Shown in pieces: positions 37,094 through 46,608 of a DNA stretch of 64,000 nucleotides. Position numbers and translations under genes: made by a program. Below the pieces are notes generated by a model, which was given only the letters and a program-made list of their open reading frames with translations, made no database searches and was not told where the DNA came from. This DNA is from Gemmobacter sp034519525 (GTDB lineage: Bacteria > Pseudomonadota > Alphaproteobacteria > Rhodobacterales > Rhodobacteraceae): assembly GCA_034519525.1 (NCBI GenBank), contig JAXHOJ010000048.1, forward strand, positions 38,937 through 102,936. The letters run 5' to 3'. How positions within the stretch are numbered: the first letter of the stretch is position 1; the number at the start of each line of letters is the position of its first letter.

Positions 37094-37743
37094 ATGACGC
37101 CTTTGCCGAAGATAGCCAGGTGGAACCTGTCGGAACAGGTCTATGGCACGATCCGCGCCTCTTTGATGGATGGCCGCTATGAACCAGGCGAGCGGCTGAC
37201 GATCGCGAGCCTGGCAGAACAGCGGGGCGTTTCCATTAACCCCGGTGCGTGAGGCCATCTTCTGGCTGGTTACAGAACGGGCGCTGGAGATGCGGGCGGC
37301 CACGTCGATCCATGTGCGGCGGCTGACAGCGGCAGAGCTGCGCGAGATCCAGATCATCCGCCATCATCTTGAAGGCGAGGCTGCGGCGCAGGCCGCCTGC
37401 CGCATCGCACCGGCGGACTTGCACGCGCTGGAGCAGCTGCAGGCCGATTTCACCCGCGCGGCGGCCAGCGATCCGGTCGAGGCGTCGCGCGTGAACCGGG
37501 CCTTCCATTTCCGTCTGGCCGAGGCGGCGGAAATGCCGCTGCTCTATGCCACGATCGAGGCGATGTGGGCACAGATGGGGCCGCTGATCCACCTCTATCA
37601 CCTGAACACGCCGACCCGTATTCTGGTCAGGGGCGATCATGGCCATTACCCGGTGTTGCGGGCCATTGCCGCCCGCGATGCCGCGGCGGCAAGGACGGCG
37701 ATCCAGGCCGACATCGGCGTGGGTTCGCTGATGGTGGCCTGGG
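37094..37743 (+). pseudogene. GntR-family regulator, frameshifted and cut by IS481
   Basis: N-terminal HTH: LSEQVYGTIRASLMDGRYEPGERL and ASLAEQRGVSI, then a one-base insertion (extra A near 37238) moves the frame to VREAIFWLVTERALEM. The FCD ligand domain follows (RHHLEGEAAAQAACRI, NRAFHFRLAEAAEMPLL). The last residues, after GVGSLMVAWV, are lost where the IS element begins. ATG at 37094 is used. Probably once regulated the adjacent GMC or aldehyde dehydrogenase gene. Confidence 0.8.
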
Positions 37744-38698
37744 TGTTCAGTCCCGGCATCTGGTGGATCGGGTCGAGGATGAATCGATCTGGCTCTGATG
37801 TCCAGATTTTGCAGATGTATTCGTAGGGCGTGAGGCCGCTCAGCGTCTTGAGCCTTCGGGCGAAGTTGTAGGCTGCCAAGAAGTCCGCGAGGTGCGTTTG
37901 CAGCTGATCGTGGGTTTCGTAGTGGAAGCGTTTTACAGTCGCGTCCTTGATTGTTCTGTTCATTCGCTCGACCTGACCATTGGTCCAAGGGTGGTTGGGC
38001 TTGGTCAGGCGGTGCTCGATCCCGTTGGCTTCGCAGATCATGTCGAAACGCATTGGCCGAGAATAGATGGTGTTGCGGTTCCGGGGCTGCTCTGCGAACT
38101 GAATGCCGTTATCGGTGAGAATGGTGTGGACCTGATAGGGCACGGCCTCAAGCATGTGCTGCAGGAACTCCCAGGCCGTCTTTCTGTCAGCAGTTGCAAC
38201 GAGTTGAGCGACGGCGAACTTGGCCGTTCGGTCAATGCCCACAAAGAGATAGAGCTTGCCTTCGGCAGTCTGCACCTCGGCGATGTCGATGTGGAAGAAC
38301 CCGATGGGGTAGCGCTTGAACTTCTGGCGCTTGGGCTTGTCGCCCTCGACATCCGGCAGACGCGAGATGCCGTGCCGCTGCAGGCACCGATGCAGCGCTG
38401 ACCGCGTCAGGTGCGGGATCGAGGGCTGCAGGGCATAGAGGCAGTCGTCCAGTGGCAGCAGCGTGTGGCGCCGGAACGCGACGATCATCGCCTCCTCGGC
38501 CTCGGTCAGCACCGTGGAGCGCGGCTCCGCCGGCCCGGTCTTCATATCCTCGACCGTCGCGCGCTTGCGCCACTTCGCCACCGTCTTGGGGTTGATGCCC
38601 AGTTCCTGGCTCAGCTGCGCGAGCGAAGCTTGCGATCGCTGTATTGCTGCTCTGACGGCGTGCGTGGTCGTGGCGCTCCCGTGACGAACTTGTCCCAT
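37646..38698 (-). CDS. IS481-family transposase
   Basis: About 350 aa. N-terminal HTH (QASLAQLSQELGINPKTVAKW) and DDE integrase core: FFHIDIAEVQTAEGK (first Asp), HTILTDNGIQF (second Asp), WTNGQVERMNRTIKD (Glu). Start ATG at 38698 with GGAAGGAAG upstream. Family copies normally end near HQMPGLNT at the element's edge; here the stop is missing, and the frame runs about 100 bases into gntR DNA to 37646. Otherwise intact, so possibly still active. Confidence 0.92.
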   Translation of the reverse strand: MGQVRHGSATTTHAVRAAIQRSQASLAQLSQELGINPKTVAKWRKRATVEDMKTGPAEPRSTVLTEAEEAMIVAFRRHTLLPLDDCLYALQPSIPHLTRSALHRCLQRHGISRLPDVEGDKPKRQKFKRYPIGFFHIDIAEVQTAEGKLYLFVGIDRTAKFAVAQLVATADRKTAWEFLQHMLEAVPYQVHTILTDNGIQFAEQPRNRNTIYSRPMRFDMICEANGIEHRLTKPNHPWTNGQVERMNRTIKDATVKRFHYETHDQLQTHLADFLAAYNFARRLKTLSGLTPYEYICKIWTSEPDRFILDPIHQMPGLNTQATISEPTPMSAWIAVLAAAASRAAMARNTG

Positions 38699-38754
38699 AG
38701 TGCTTCCTTCCATTCCTGCGAAAGGATCGCACCATCAAACCGTGGGATCAAACA
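37744..38754 (-). mobile_element. IS481-family insertion sequence
   Basis: About 1.0 kb. Ends TGTTCAGTCCCGG (left) and, inverted, TGTTTGATCCCACGG (right) form imperfect terminal repeats. A CTAG lies just outside the right end (38756-38759) but none at the left, so no target duplication is visible and one junction has probably been rearranged. Confidence 0.8.
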
Positions 38755-38799
38755 ACTAGCTGGAAACCAGCGGGGCAGCCAAAGCCGCACCATGAGCCG

Positions 38800-40017
38800 T
38801 TGCAGCTCGATCCAGGGTGGTTTTCAGCTCGTGTATTTGTCCAGCGCGTGCAGGGATTTGTCGCGCCCATTGCCCGATTGCTTGAACCCGCCGAACGGCA
38901 CCGTCACATCGCTATGGTCATAGCAGTTCACCCAGACCGTGCCGGCCCGAAGCTGGCGCGCCATCTTGTGTGCGCGCGACAGGTCACGCGTCCAGACTGC
39001 CGCCGCCAGACCATAAGAGGTTTCGTTGGCCACGCGCACCGCCTCGGCATCGTCTTTCACGGTAATGGCGGAAAGCACGGGACCAAAGATTTCCTCCTGC
39101 GCGATGGCCATCGAATTCTGCACATCGGCAAAGATCGTCGGATTGACGTAATAGCCCGGCAGCGCGGTTTCCGGCCGGGCGCCGCCCAGAACCAGCCGCG
39201 CGCCTTCGGCCTGGCCCTTGGCAATGTAGCCCTCCACCCGGTCACGATGCCCGGATTCCACCAGCGCGCCCAGCCGGGTTTCGGGATCCAGCGGATCACC
39301 GGGCCGGATGCCGCGCGCGGTTTCCACCACGATGTCGAGGAACTGATCCTGAATCCGCTCCGACAGGATCAGGCGCGAGGGGGCGACGCAGACCTCACCC
39401 TGATTGAAGCAGATCGCGGTGGCCGCGCGTTCCGCTTACGCGCAGGTCGAGGCACATCGATCCAGGGCAATGATCGCCCGGGCGATTTGCCTTCCACATT
39501 CCTAGCCAGACCCGCTTCCTTGTTCGCTGGCCATTGGGACTATTGCCGCCGAGGACACCAGCTTGCCCCACTTCGCCCGAGCCGGTAAAGGCGCACCGAA
39601 ATCGCCTGCGGTGCATGCCAAGCGCCTGCTCGCTGTCGGGCCAAGGCCGAGCCAGCACGTTGATAACACGCTCTTCGCAGGCAGGCCTGCCTCGGCGGTG
39701 AGGTCGACGTGCGGATCGCGGTCAGCGGCGATTGTTCGGCGGGTTTCAGGATCACCGAATTGCCGGTGGCCAGCGCCGGGGCCAGCTTCCATGCGGCCAT
39801 CAGCACGGGGAAGTTCCACGGCACCACCGCCCCCACCACACCGATCGGTTCGCGCGTGATGAGGCCAAGCTGGCCAGTGCCGTTGGGCGCGATCTCGTCA
39901 TAGAGCTTGTCTGGGCATTCGGCATACCATTGCAGCACCTTCTTGCGGGCCTTCGGGCTCTGGTCACGTCAGACGCCGCTTTCAAACGACCGGCGGGCGG
40001 CGCGCTCGGCTGTCGGC
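38800..40017 (-). pseudogene. Aldehyde dehydrogenase (PuuC-like), decayed
   Basis: NAD-dependent aldehyde dehydrogenase of the aminobutyraldehyde type. N-terminal pieces: VLQWYAECPDKLYDEIAPNG, GVVGAVVPWNFPVLMAAWKLAPAL and SVILKPAEQSPLTAIR; middle: FTGSGEVG, FNQGEVC and the catalytic Cys region CVAPSRLILSERI; C-terminal: TVKDDAEAVRVANETSYGLAAAVW and VPFGGFKQSGNGRDKSLHALDKYT. Many frame changes, an in-frame TGA near 39992 and absence of the first about 80 residues show a broken gene. It is bounded by IS481 on one side and a TSUP remnant on the other. Confidence 0.85.
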
Positions 40018-40028
40018 AGGAACTGGCG

Positions 40029-40370
40029 CAGATGCCGCGCCTGCCGGTCATCACGCTGGTGGGTGGGCTTTGCGGAGCGCTGCTGCTGATGGCGTCTTCC
40101 AACGCCGCCTTTCCATTGGTGATGCCCTTTCGGCTGCTGGGGGCAACGCTGGCCTTTCTGTTTGGTGACCTAACCGTGCCTTTGCCGCCGCGCGCAGCTG
40201 GGCAGTGATGCCACAGGCGGCTCTGGGCCTGTTTGCGTTCAGCCTTTATGGCGGGGGGCTATCTTGGCGCGCCGCTGGCGTTGCTGCTGCCCAAGCCGGT
40301 GATCCGTGCGATTGTTGGGTTGATCGGCTTCGGCATGACGGCGGTGTTCACAGTGCGGCTGTTTGGCGGA
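40029..40370 (+). pseudogene. Sulfite exporter TauE/SafE (TSUP) family remnant
   Basis: Pieces of a membrane protein: MPRLPVITLVGGLCGALLLMASSNAAF and LLGATLAFLFGD, then VMPQAALGLFAFSLYGG, and YLGAPLALLLPKPVIRAIVGLIGFG with the ending AVFTVRLFG. The middle after SLYGG and part of the N-terminus are lacking, and frames change. It overlaps the convergent pta 3' end. Formerly probably the COG0730-type sulfite exporter serving taurine breakdown. Confidence 0.7.
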
Positions 40371-41368
40371 TCCGCTTCGCCAGCCTGTACCGCCGTGACC
40401 GCAATGGCGGCCAGCACATCTTCGGGGCTGCAGCCGCGCGACAGATCGTTGGCAGGCCGGGCCAGCCCTTGCAGGATCGGGCCGATGGCCACCAGCCCGC
40501 CCAGCCGCTGCGCGATCTTGTAGCCGATATTGCCCGAGGCCAGATCGGGAAAGACAAATACATTGGGCCGCCCTGACAGACGGCTGTTCGGCGCCTTGCG
40601 CAGGCGGATTTCATCATCCAGCGCGGCGTCGAACTGGATCTCGCCGTCGATCTCCAGTTCCGGTTCGGCCTGCTGCACCAGCGCCAGCGCCTCGCGGATG
40701 CGGGTCAGGCTGGCATGTTCCGCCGATCCGGCAGTAGAGAAGGACAGCAGCGCCACGCGCGGCGTATCGCCCAGCAGCGCCCGCGCCGAGGCGGCCGAGG
40801 CGCAGGCGATGGCGGCCAGCTCCTGCGCATCGGGGGCAACGACAAGGCCGCAATCGGCAAAGATCATGCCGCCTTTCAGTTTTGTATCATCGCCGCAGGA
40901 CAGCATCAGAAAGAAGCTCGATACCGTGGCAATGCCCGGTGCCCGCCCGATGAATTGCAGCGCAGCGCGCACCGTATCCGCCGTGGTGGCAACCGCGCCG
41001 CCCACCGTGCCGTCGGCCAGACCCAGCCGCACCCGCAAGGCGGCCTGCACCAGAGGATCTGTCGCAAGCATCCTGGCCTGATCGGCGCTGACCCCCTTGG
41101 CGGCGCGCAGGCGAAGGCACTCTGCCGCCAGCAGATCCAGATCGGGCGCATGGGCCGGGTCGATGATCTGGATGGCACCCTCTGCCGCGCCCAGAGCCTG
41201 CAGCGCAGGTGCGATGCCAGCCGGATCGCCCAGCAGGGTGATGCGCGCCAGCCCCTGTGCCGTGGCCTGCACGGCGGCGGCCTGAACGCGCGGATCATGG
41301 CCTTCGGGCAGCAGGATATGGCGGGGTTTGGCACGGGCGGTGGCGAAAATCTGATCCAGCGGTTTCAT
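40259..41368 (-). CDS. pta: Phosphate acetyltransferase Pta (3' end altered)
   Basis: Converts acetyl phosphate from Xsc to acetyl-CoA. 369 aa as read: HILLPEGHDPRVQAAAVQA, DGTVGGAVATTADTVRAALQFIG, SFFLMLSCG, FADCGLVVAPDAQELAAIA, VALLSFSTAGSAEH, EIQFDAALD, NVFVFPDLASGNIGYKIAQRLGG and GLARPANDLSRGCSPEDVLAAIAVTAVQAG. Family members end about there; the last 38 residues read through the antisense of the TSUP remnant, so the original stop was deleted. The core is intact, so activity may remain. Starts three bases after tauZ. Confidence 0.9.
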   Translation of the reverse strand: MKPLDQIFATARAKPRHILLPEGHDPRVQAAAVQATAQGLARITLLGDPAGIAPALQALGAAEGAIQIIDPAHAPDLDLLAAECLRLRAAKGVSADQARMLATDPLVQAALRVRLGLADGTVGGAVATTADTVRAALQFIGRAPGIATVSSFFLMLSCGDDTKLKGGMIFADCGLVVAPDAQELAAIACASAASARALLGDTPRVALLSFSTAGSAEHASLTRIREALALVQQAEPELEIDGEIQFDAALDDEIRLRKAPNSRLSGRPNVFVFPDLASGNIGYKIAQRLGGLVAIGPILQGLARPANDLSRGCSPEDVLAAIAVTAVQAGEADPPNSRTVNTAVMPKPINPTIARITGLGSSNASGAPR

Positions 41369-41371
41369 GGC

Positions 41372-42385
41372 TCATCCCATCATGTGCAGGCCGAGAAGGA
41401 CGAAGGCACCAATGAACACCGTCTCGGCGACGATCATGGCGATGGCTGCGGGGCCGACATCCAGCATCCGCGCCAGCGAGGTTTTGATGCCCACGGCGGC
41501 AATGGAGATCAGCAGCGCCCAGCGGGACAGCGCGCCTGCCGCCTCGGACACCACGGGCGGGATCAGGCCCAGCGAATTGATCGCCGCCAGCGCGATGAAG
41601 CCCAGCACGAAGCCCGGCAGCAGCGGCGGGCGCTTGCCATCCACCGCCGCCGCGCCGCTGGCCCGGATCAGGAGCGAGGCCCCCAGCACCACCGGCGCCA
41701 GCATCGACACCCGGATCAGCTTGACCAGCGTTGCCGTCTCGCCGGTTTCCTGCCCGACGGAAAAGCCTGCGCCGACCACCTGCGCCACATCGTGAATCGT
41801 GCCGCCGATGAACACGCCGCCTTCCAGCGGGGTCAGGCCCAGGGCGGCGGACAGCATCGGATAGACCACCATCGCCACCGTCGACAGCACCGTGACCGAC
41901 AGCACGGTGAACACCAGATCGCGTTCGGATTTTTCATGTTTCGGCAGGATGGCGGCAATCGCCATCGCGGCCGAGGCACCGCAGATCGCCACGGACCCGC
42001 CGGTCAGCAGGCCAAAGCGCCAGCCGCGCCCGAAGATCCGTGCCAGCAGCAGCCCGCACAGGATGGTGGCCCCCACGCCGCCCGCCACCAGTGCAATCAG
42101 CCCCGCGCCCAGATCGCCCAGCATCTCGACCGAGACGCGCGCGCCCAGCAACGCCACGCCCAGGCGCAGCACCGTGCGCGAGGTGACGGCGATGCCCGCC
42201 GCGGTGCGGGTGCCATCTTCGGCCAGAAAGTTGAGCGACAGGCCAAGCAGCAGCGCCAGCAGCATCGCAGGCGCGCCGTAATGTTCGGACAGGAACTGTG
42301 CGGTGGCGGCCACAAGGACCGAAACGATGAACCCCGGAAACAGCCCCCGGATACGGGACTGCGCGGGCGCAAGGGCAGTGATCAT
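41372..42385 (-). CDS. tauZ: YeiH/TauZ-family sulfite/sulfate exporter
   Basis: 337 aa membrane protein (COG2855) with about 10 helices: LFPGFIVSVLVAATAQFLSE, VLRLGVALLGARVSV, ATILCGLLLARIFG, GSVAICGASAAMAIAA, GGTIHDVAQVVGAGFSVG. In sulfonate-degrading bacteria this family lies beside xsc and pta and is held to export the sulfite released by Xsc. Position between xsc and pta fits exactly. Confidence 0.88.
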   Translation of the reverse strand: MITALAPAQSRIRGLFPGFIVSVLVAATAQFLSEHYGAPAMLLALLLGLSLNFLAEDGTRTAAGIAVTSRTVLRLGVALLGARVSVEMLGDLGAGLIALVAGGVGATILCGLLLARIFGRGWRFGLLTGGSVAICGASAAMAIAAILPKHEKSERDLVFTVLSVTVLSTVAMVVYPMLSAALGLTPLEGGVFIGGTIHDVAQVVGAGFSVGQETGETATLVKLIRVSMLAPVVLGASLLIRASGAAAVDGKRPPLLPGFVLGFIALAAINSLGLIPPVVSEAAGALSRWALLISIAAVGIKTSLARMLDVGPAAIAMIVAETVFIGAFVLLGLHMMG

Positions 42386-42445
42386 GGGAATGGCTCCGGG
42401 GGAGGGGAGGGTGCGCGGCCAGGGGAGGCCGCGCGCCGGATCGGA

Positions 42446-44238
42446 TTACAGCGCGCCGGTTTGCGGACGCATGTCGTCGCGGCTGATGCCCGCCACCTCG
42501 ACCGGCTTCTTCATCGCGTCGCGGCGGAAGGGCTCGCCCAGTTCCTGGTTGAGCATCGCCTCGATGAGGGGTGGTGCGTCCGTGGCCTTCATCTGGTCGG
42601 TGATCGCCGTGCGCCAGCGCCTGGCGTCAGCTCGTCCATCGTCTGCGCGACGACACACCTTGCAGCGCCGCAGGCCCGCGCGATCCCGGCATAGGAGGTT
42701 TCGCGGTCCAGTTCGGTGCCGACGAAGTTGTTGTCATACCACAGCGTCGTGTTGCGCTTTTCCGCGCCCCACTGGTAGTTGCGGAAGATCACCATGGTGA
42801 TGGCAGGCCAGTCGTCGCGGCCACAGGCGGTCATCTCGTTCATCGAAATGCCGAAGGCGCCATCGCCCGCAAAGCCGACCACCGGCGTGTCGGGGCAGCC
42901 GATCTTGGCGCCGAGGATCGAGGGCAAGCCATAGCCGCAGGGGCCGAACAGGCCCGGCGCCAGATATTTGCGGCCGGCCTCGAAGGTCGGATAGGCATTG
43001 CCGATGGCGCAGTTGTTGCCGATGTCGGACGAGATGATCGCCTCACGCGGCAGGGCGGCCTGGATCGCGCGCCACGCCATGCGCGGGCTCATCCAGTCGG
43101 GCTTCGCGGGCCCGGGCGCGCTCGTTCCAGACTGTGCCCGGATCGTCCTGTTCGTGGTCGAGCGAGGACAGTTCCTGCGCCCAGGCCGATTTCGTCTGCG
43201 CGATGCGGGCCCGGCGCTCCTCGCGGCCCGCATCGCCGGCCGTGCCGGACAGTTGCGCCAGAATCCCGCGCGCCACCTTGGCGGCATCGCCGACGATGCC
43301 CACCGTGACCTTCTTGGTCAGCCCGATGCGGTCGGGGTTGATGTCCACCTGGATGATCTTCGCCTCCCGCGGCCAATAGTCGATGCCATAGCCCGGCAGG
43401 GTCGAGAAGGGGTTGAGCCGCGTGCCAAGCGCCAGCACCACATCGGCCTTGGCGATCAGCTCCATCGCCGCCTTCGAGCCGTTGTAGCCCAGCGGCCCCG
43501 GCGAAGAGCGGATGCGAGCCGGGGAAGGCGTCGTTGTGCTGGTAGCCGACGCAGACCGGCGCATCCAGCCGTTCGGCCAGCGCCATCGACGCCGGGATCG
43601 CCCCCGCCAGCACCACGCCCGCACCATTCAGGATCACCGGGAACTTGCGCCTCGGACAGCAGGCGCGCAGCCTCGGTCACCGCCCCTTCGCCGCCCGCCG
43701 GGCGTTCGAAGCGCACGATCTGCGGCAGGTCGACATCAATCACCTGCGTCCACATATCGCGCGGGATGTTGATCTGTGCCGGGGCCGAGCCGCGCAGCGC
43801 CTTCAGGATCACCCGGTTCAGCACTTCGGGGATGCGCGTCGCGTCGCGCACTTCTTCCTGGTAGCAGACGCTGTCCGTGAACAGGCGCATCTGTTCCATT
43901 TCCTGGAAACCGCCCTGGCCGATGGTCTTGTTGGCGGCCTGCGGCGTCACCAGCAGAAGCGGCGTGTGGTTCCAGTAGGCGGTCTTCACCGCGGTCACGA
44001 AACCGGTGACGCCGGGGCCGTTCTGGGCGATGGCCATGGCCATCTTGCCGGTGGCGCGGATGTAGCCGTCGCACATCAAGCCGCCATTGGTTTCATGCGC
44101 GCAGTCCCAGAAGGTGATCCCCGCCTTGGGGAACAGGTCCGAAACCGGCATCATGGCAGAGCCGATGATCCCGAACGCATGTTCGATGCCGTGCATCTGC
44201 AGCACTTTGATGAAGGCTTCTTCGGTGGTCATTTTCAT
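42446..44238 (-). CDS. xsc: Sulfoacetaldehyde acetyltransferase Xsc (frameshifted)
   Basis: Thiamine diphosphate enzyme turning sulfoacetaldehyde and phosphate into acetyl phosphate and sulfite; expected about 595 aa. N-terminal piece MKMTTEEAFIKVLQMHGIEH, MMPVSDLFPKAGITFWDCAH and NKTIGQGGFQE; then VLAGAIPASMALAERLDAPVC; GYNGSKAAMELIAKADVVLA; IISSDIGNNCAIGNAYPTFE; ThDP-binding GDGAFGISMNEM with FRNYQWGAEKRN; C-terminal LNQELGEPFRRDAMKKP. About four frame changes (near 43645, 43505, 43115 and 42640), each single-base. ATG at 44238 with AGGAGAC upstream. The pieces are so well conserved that sequence error is likely. Confidence 0.88.
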
Positions 44239-44260
44239 GGCGTGTCTCCTCGATCCGCGC

Positions 44261-45649
44261 TCAGGCGCGTTCGTCGCGTTGATGGTAGATGTGATAAAGC
44301 CCCCACTGGCCGAGCCGCCGGAACGGCGTCTTCCAGCCCTCGTGGGGAAGTTCGCTGTGGAAGATTGGAAGGCGTGGCACCGCCGCCTCTTGGCCAGCGA
44401 CAAGCTGCGCCATGCGCCGCCCGGCCTGTGCCGAATACATGACGCCATTGCCGCCATACCCCAGCGCGTAATAGGCGTTCTGCAGGCCCGGCACCCCGGT
44501 GATGCGGGGCATCATGTCATGGCTGACATCGACCCAGCCCCACCACGAATAATCCAGATCAATGCCGCGCAGCGCCGGAAACTTGCGGGCCAACCCTTCG
44601 CGCAGGCTGGCCAGATGGCGCGGGTTGGCAGCATCGCGCCCGGTGATGGCGGCGCGCGATCCGATCTGCACCCGGTTGTCGGGCAGCAGCCGGTAATAGT
44701 GGCGCAGCGTGCGGGTATCTGTCAGTGGCGAGCCAGTGTGGAAGCCGCATTCTGCCAGTTCGGCAGGGGTCAGCGGCCGGGTGGTGATCGAATTCGACAG
44801 GATCGGCATCAGCCGGTCGCGCAGGCGCGGATGCAGGCCGCGCGGCGCATAGCCCGCCGTTGCCACCGCCACCGCCCTGGCGCGCACCGTGCCACCGGGC
44901 GTGCGCAAATGGTGGATCCCGTTCTGCGTGGTCCAGCCTTCGACCGGGCTTGCCACATGGACCTTGGCGCCCAGTTCCCGCGCGGCGCGCAGATACCCGA
45001 AGGCGAGCTTGGCCGCATGGATCGCGGTGCCGTCGGGTTCCCACATCGCGCCATGGGCCTCCATGTCGCGCACCGCCGTCTCGAACAGTTCGTCCCGGCC
45101 CAGCATCCTTGCGCCATAGCCGAAGGTGTCGCGCAGCAGGGCGGCTTCTTTGGCCAGTGTCGGCATCATCCAGGGGCGGTGCGCGATGTAGTAATGCCCG
45201 CCGTCCTGCGGTTCGCAGTCGATGGCGTGATCGCGCAGCAGGCTACGGAACAGATCGAAGGCCTCGGCCATTTCGGCGTGCATCCCGCGCGCCACGTCCA
45301 GCCCCCAGCGCGCCATCCATTGCGAGCGTTTCAGCCGTCCGGCCGAAATCTGCGCCTGGCCGCCATTGCGGGTGGAACAGCCATAGGCGACGCCGTTCGC
45401 CTCCAGCACATGCGCCTTGATGCCGAATTCCTTGGCCAGATGGAGGGCGCAGGACAGGCCGGTATAGCCCGAGCCGATCACCACCACATCCACATCCATG
45501 TCGCCCGTCACCGGGCCGTCATCGGCAGGCGGCGTGCCTGCGGTGCCGATCCAGTAGGTGGGCGCATAGGCTCTGATCCCTTTCCGACGGACGCGATCGG
45601 TGCATCGGGTCGTATAAGCAGGGTTGTAGGGAGCTGCGCAGACCGCCAT
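44261..45649 (-). CDS. tauY: Taurine dehydrogenase large subunit TauY
   Basis: FAD-dependent oxidoreductase (DAO family) of 462 aa that deaminates taurine to sulfoacetaldehyde. APTYWIGTAG then VDVVVIGSGYTGLSCALHLAKE for FAD, CSTRNGGQAQISAGRLKRSQW, and C-terminal YSWWGWVDVSHDMMPRITG with YALGYGGNGVMYSAQAGRRMAQL. It is placed directly before xsc and after tauX. The exact start is uncertain: ATG at 45649 is used but the first 20 residues are unusual and an upstream ATG at about 45668 may be authentic given indels here. Confidence 0.87.
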   Translation of the reverse strand: MAVCAAPYNPAYTTRCTDRVRRKGIRAYAPTYWIGTAGTPPADDGPVTGDMDVDVVVIGSGYTGLSCALHLAKEFGIKAHVLEANGVAYGCSTRNGGQAQISAGRLKRSQWMARWGLDVARGMHAEMAEAFDLFRSLLRDHAIDCEPQDGGHYYIAHRPWMMPTLAKEAALLRDTFGYGARMLGRDELFETAVRDMEAHGAMWEPDGTAIHAAKLAFGYLRAARELGAKVHVASPVEGWTTQNGIHHLRTPGGTVRARAVAVATAGYAPRGLHPRLRDRLMPILSNSITTRPLTPAELAECGFHTGSPLTDTRTLRHYYRLLPDNRVQIGSRAAITGRDAANPRHLASLREGLARKFPALRGIDLDYSWWGWVDVSHDMMPRITGVPGLQNAYYALGYGGNGVMYSAQAGRRMAQLVAGQEAAVPRLPIFHSELPHEGWKTPFRRLGQWGLYHIYHQRDERA

Positions 45650-45662
45650 TTGGCCTGGCCGT

Positions 45663-46091
45663 TCATTGCACAGAGTTCTTTCCTGAAGAGTTTTGTGGGA
45701 ACTTAGCTTGGCCTCGATGACCGGGCGTTGCTTGCGGAAACGCCTGTTTCATCACCAACTTGCCGTCGCGGATGGTGAACAGGTCGACGCCCTGTGCTTC
45801 GGTCCGGTTGCCTGCGGCATCGGTGCCGATGAAGGTCCATTCCGAAACGGCGCGGTCGCCCTGCACGAAATGGCTGTGCCCGGCCCATTGCGCATCCGGC
45901 ATTGCGGTCCAGACGCCGACAAAAGCGCGGGCAATCGCCTCGCGGCCTTCGATGCGGGTGCCGAACACTTCCGGGCCGAGCCACCGTCGTAAACACGCAC
46001 AGTCCTCGGCAAAATGGGTCATCACGGCAGCAATGTCGTGGCGGTTGAAGGCATCGAACGTGGCTTTCAGATCGTCAGCGGTAAGGGTCAT
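45663..46091 (-). CDS. tauX: Taurine dehydrogenase small subunit TauX (minor frame errors)
   Basis: NTF2/SnoaL-like protein of about 142 aa: MTLTADDLKATFDAFNRHDI, AVMTHFAEDC, RIEGREAIARAFVGVWTAMPDA, SHFVQGDRAVSEWTFIGTD and GVDLFTIRDGKLVMKQAF. Two oddities: residues after EDC (CLRRWLG instead of VFTTVGG) suggest compensating indels, and after KQAF the frame shifts so that RKQRPVIEAK is lost. AAAGGA precedes the ATG at 46091. TauX and TauY together form taurine dehydrogenase. Confidence 0.85.
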   Translation of the reverse strand: MTLTADDLKATFDAFNRHDIAAVMTHFAEDCACLRRWLGPEVFGTRIEGREAIARAFVGVWTAMPDAQWAGHSHFVQGDRAVSEWTFIGTDAAGNRTEAQGVDLFTIRDGKLVMKQAFPQATPGHRGQAKFPQNSSGKNSVQ

Positions 46092-46104
46092 GGCTTTGGT
46101 CCTT

Positions 46105-46596
46105 TCAGTCGGTCGCATAGGGAACGATCAGCGTGGGGATGCGCGCACGGCGCAGCACCCGTTTCGCCACCGTTCCGAGGAAGGTATGGCTGATCCCATG
46201 GGCATGACTGCCCATCAGGATCATGTCGGCAGGCAGGCTTTCGGCCCGGCGCAGGATCGCCTCGGCGGCGAAACCTTCGATCACCTCGATCTCGTCCACC
46301 CGGTTGCGCAGCACCATTTCTTCGGGTGTCATCTGCGCCCAGAAGATTTCCTGCCGTTCATCCAGCAGGCGGCGTGCGGTTTCCATCCGGCGACGCAGCG
46401 CATCTTCGCGCGCAACGGGGTCGGTGATGAAGGCGGTCAGCGTCATGCGGGCCTCCTCGCTCATCGGTTCCACCGCGTGCAGGATATGCAGCCGCGCATC
46501 CAGCGCCTTTGACAGGCAGGCCGCATAGCGGAAGGCATAGGCCGAGGTATTGGACAGATCGGTCGCGTAAAGGATCGTGCGGATGTGTTTCAGCAT
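46105..46596 (-). CDS. UspA-family universal stress protein
   Basis: 163 aa. Start MLKHIRTILYATDLSNTSAYAFRYA, long central insertion, then the ATP-binding loop ILMGSHAHGISHTFLGTVAKRVLRRA (G-x2-G-x9-GT) and PTLIVPYA. Usp genes recur within tau clusters of this group. It lies 12 bp after tauM and 13 bp before tauX, so is co-transcribed. Its role in taurine use is unknown. Confidence 0.9.
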   Translation of the reverse strand: MLKHIRTILYATDLSNTSAYAFRYAACLSKALDARLHILHAVEPMSEEARMTLTAFITDPVAREDALRRRMETARRLLDERQEIFWAQMTPEEMVLRNRVDEIEVIEGFAAEAILRRAESLPADMILMGSHAHGISHTFLGTVAKRVLRRARIPTLIVPYATD

Positions 46597-46608
46597 GGCA
46601 TTCCCCTC

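Noticed and set aside
38411..38923. Plus-strand frame across the IS481 right end as a new gene
   Set aside because: Antisense of the transposase joined to the aldehyde dehydrogenase tail; no homology seen.
39540..39938. Separate short aldehyde dehydrogenase gene
   Set aside because: It is the N-terminal part of the broken gene at 38800-40017, not an independent protein.
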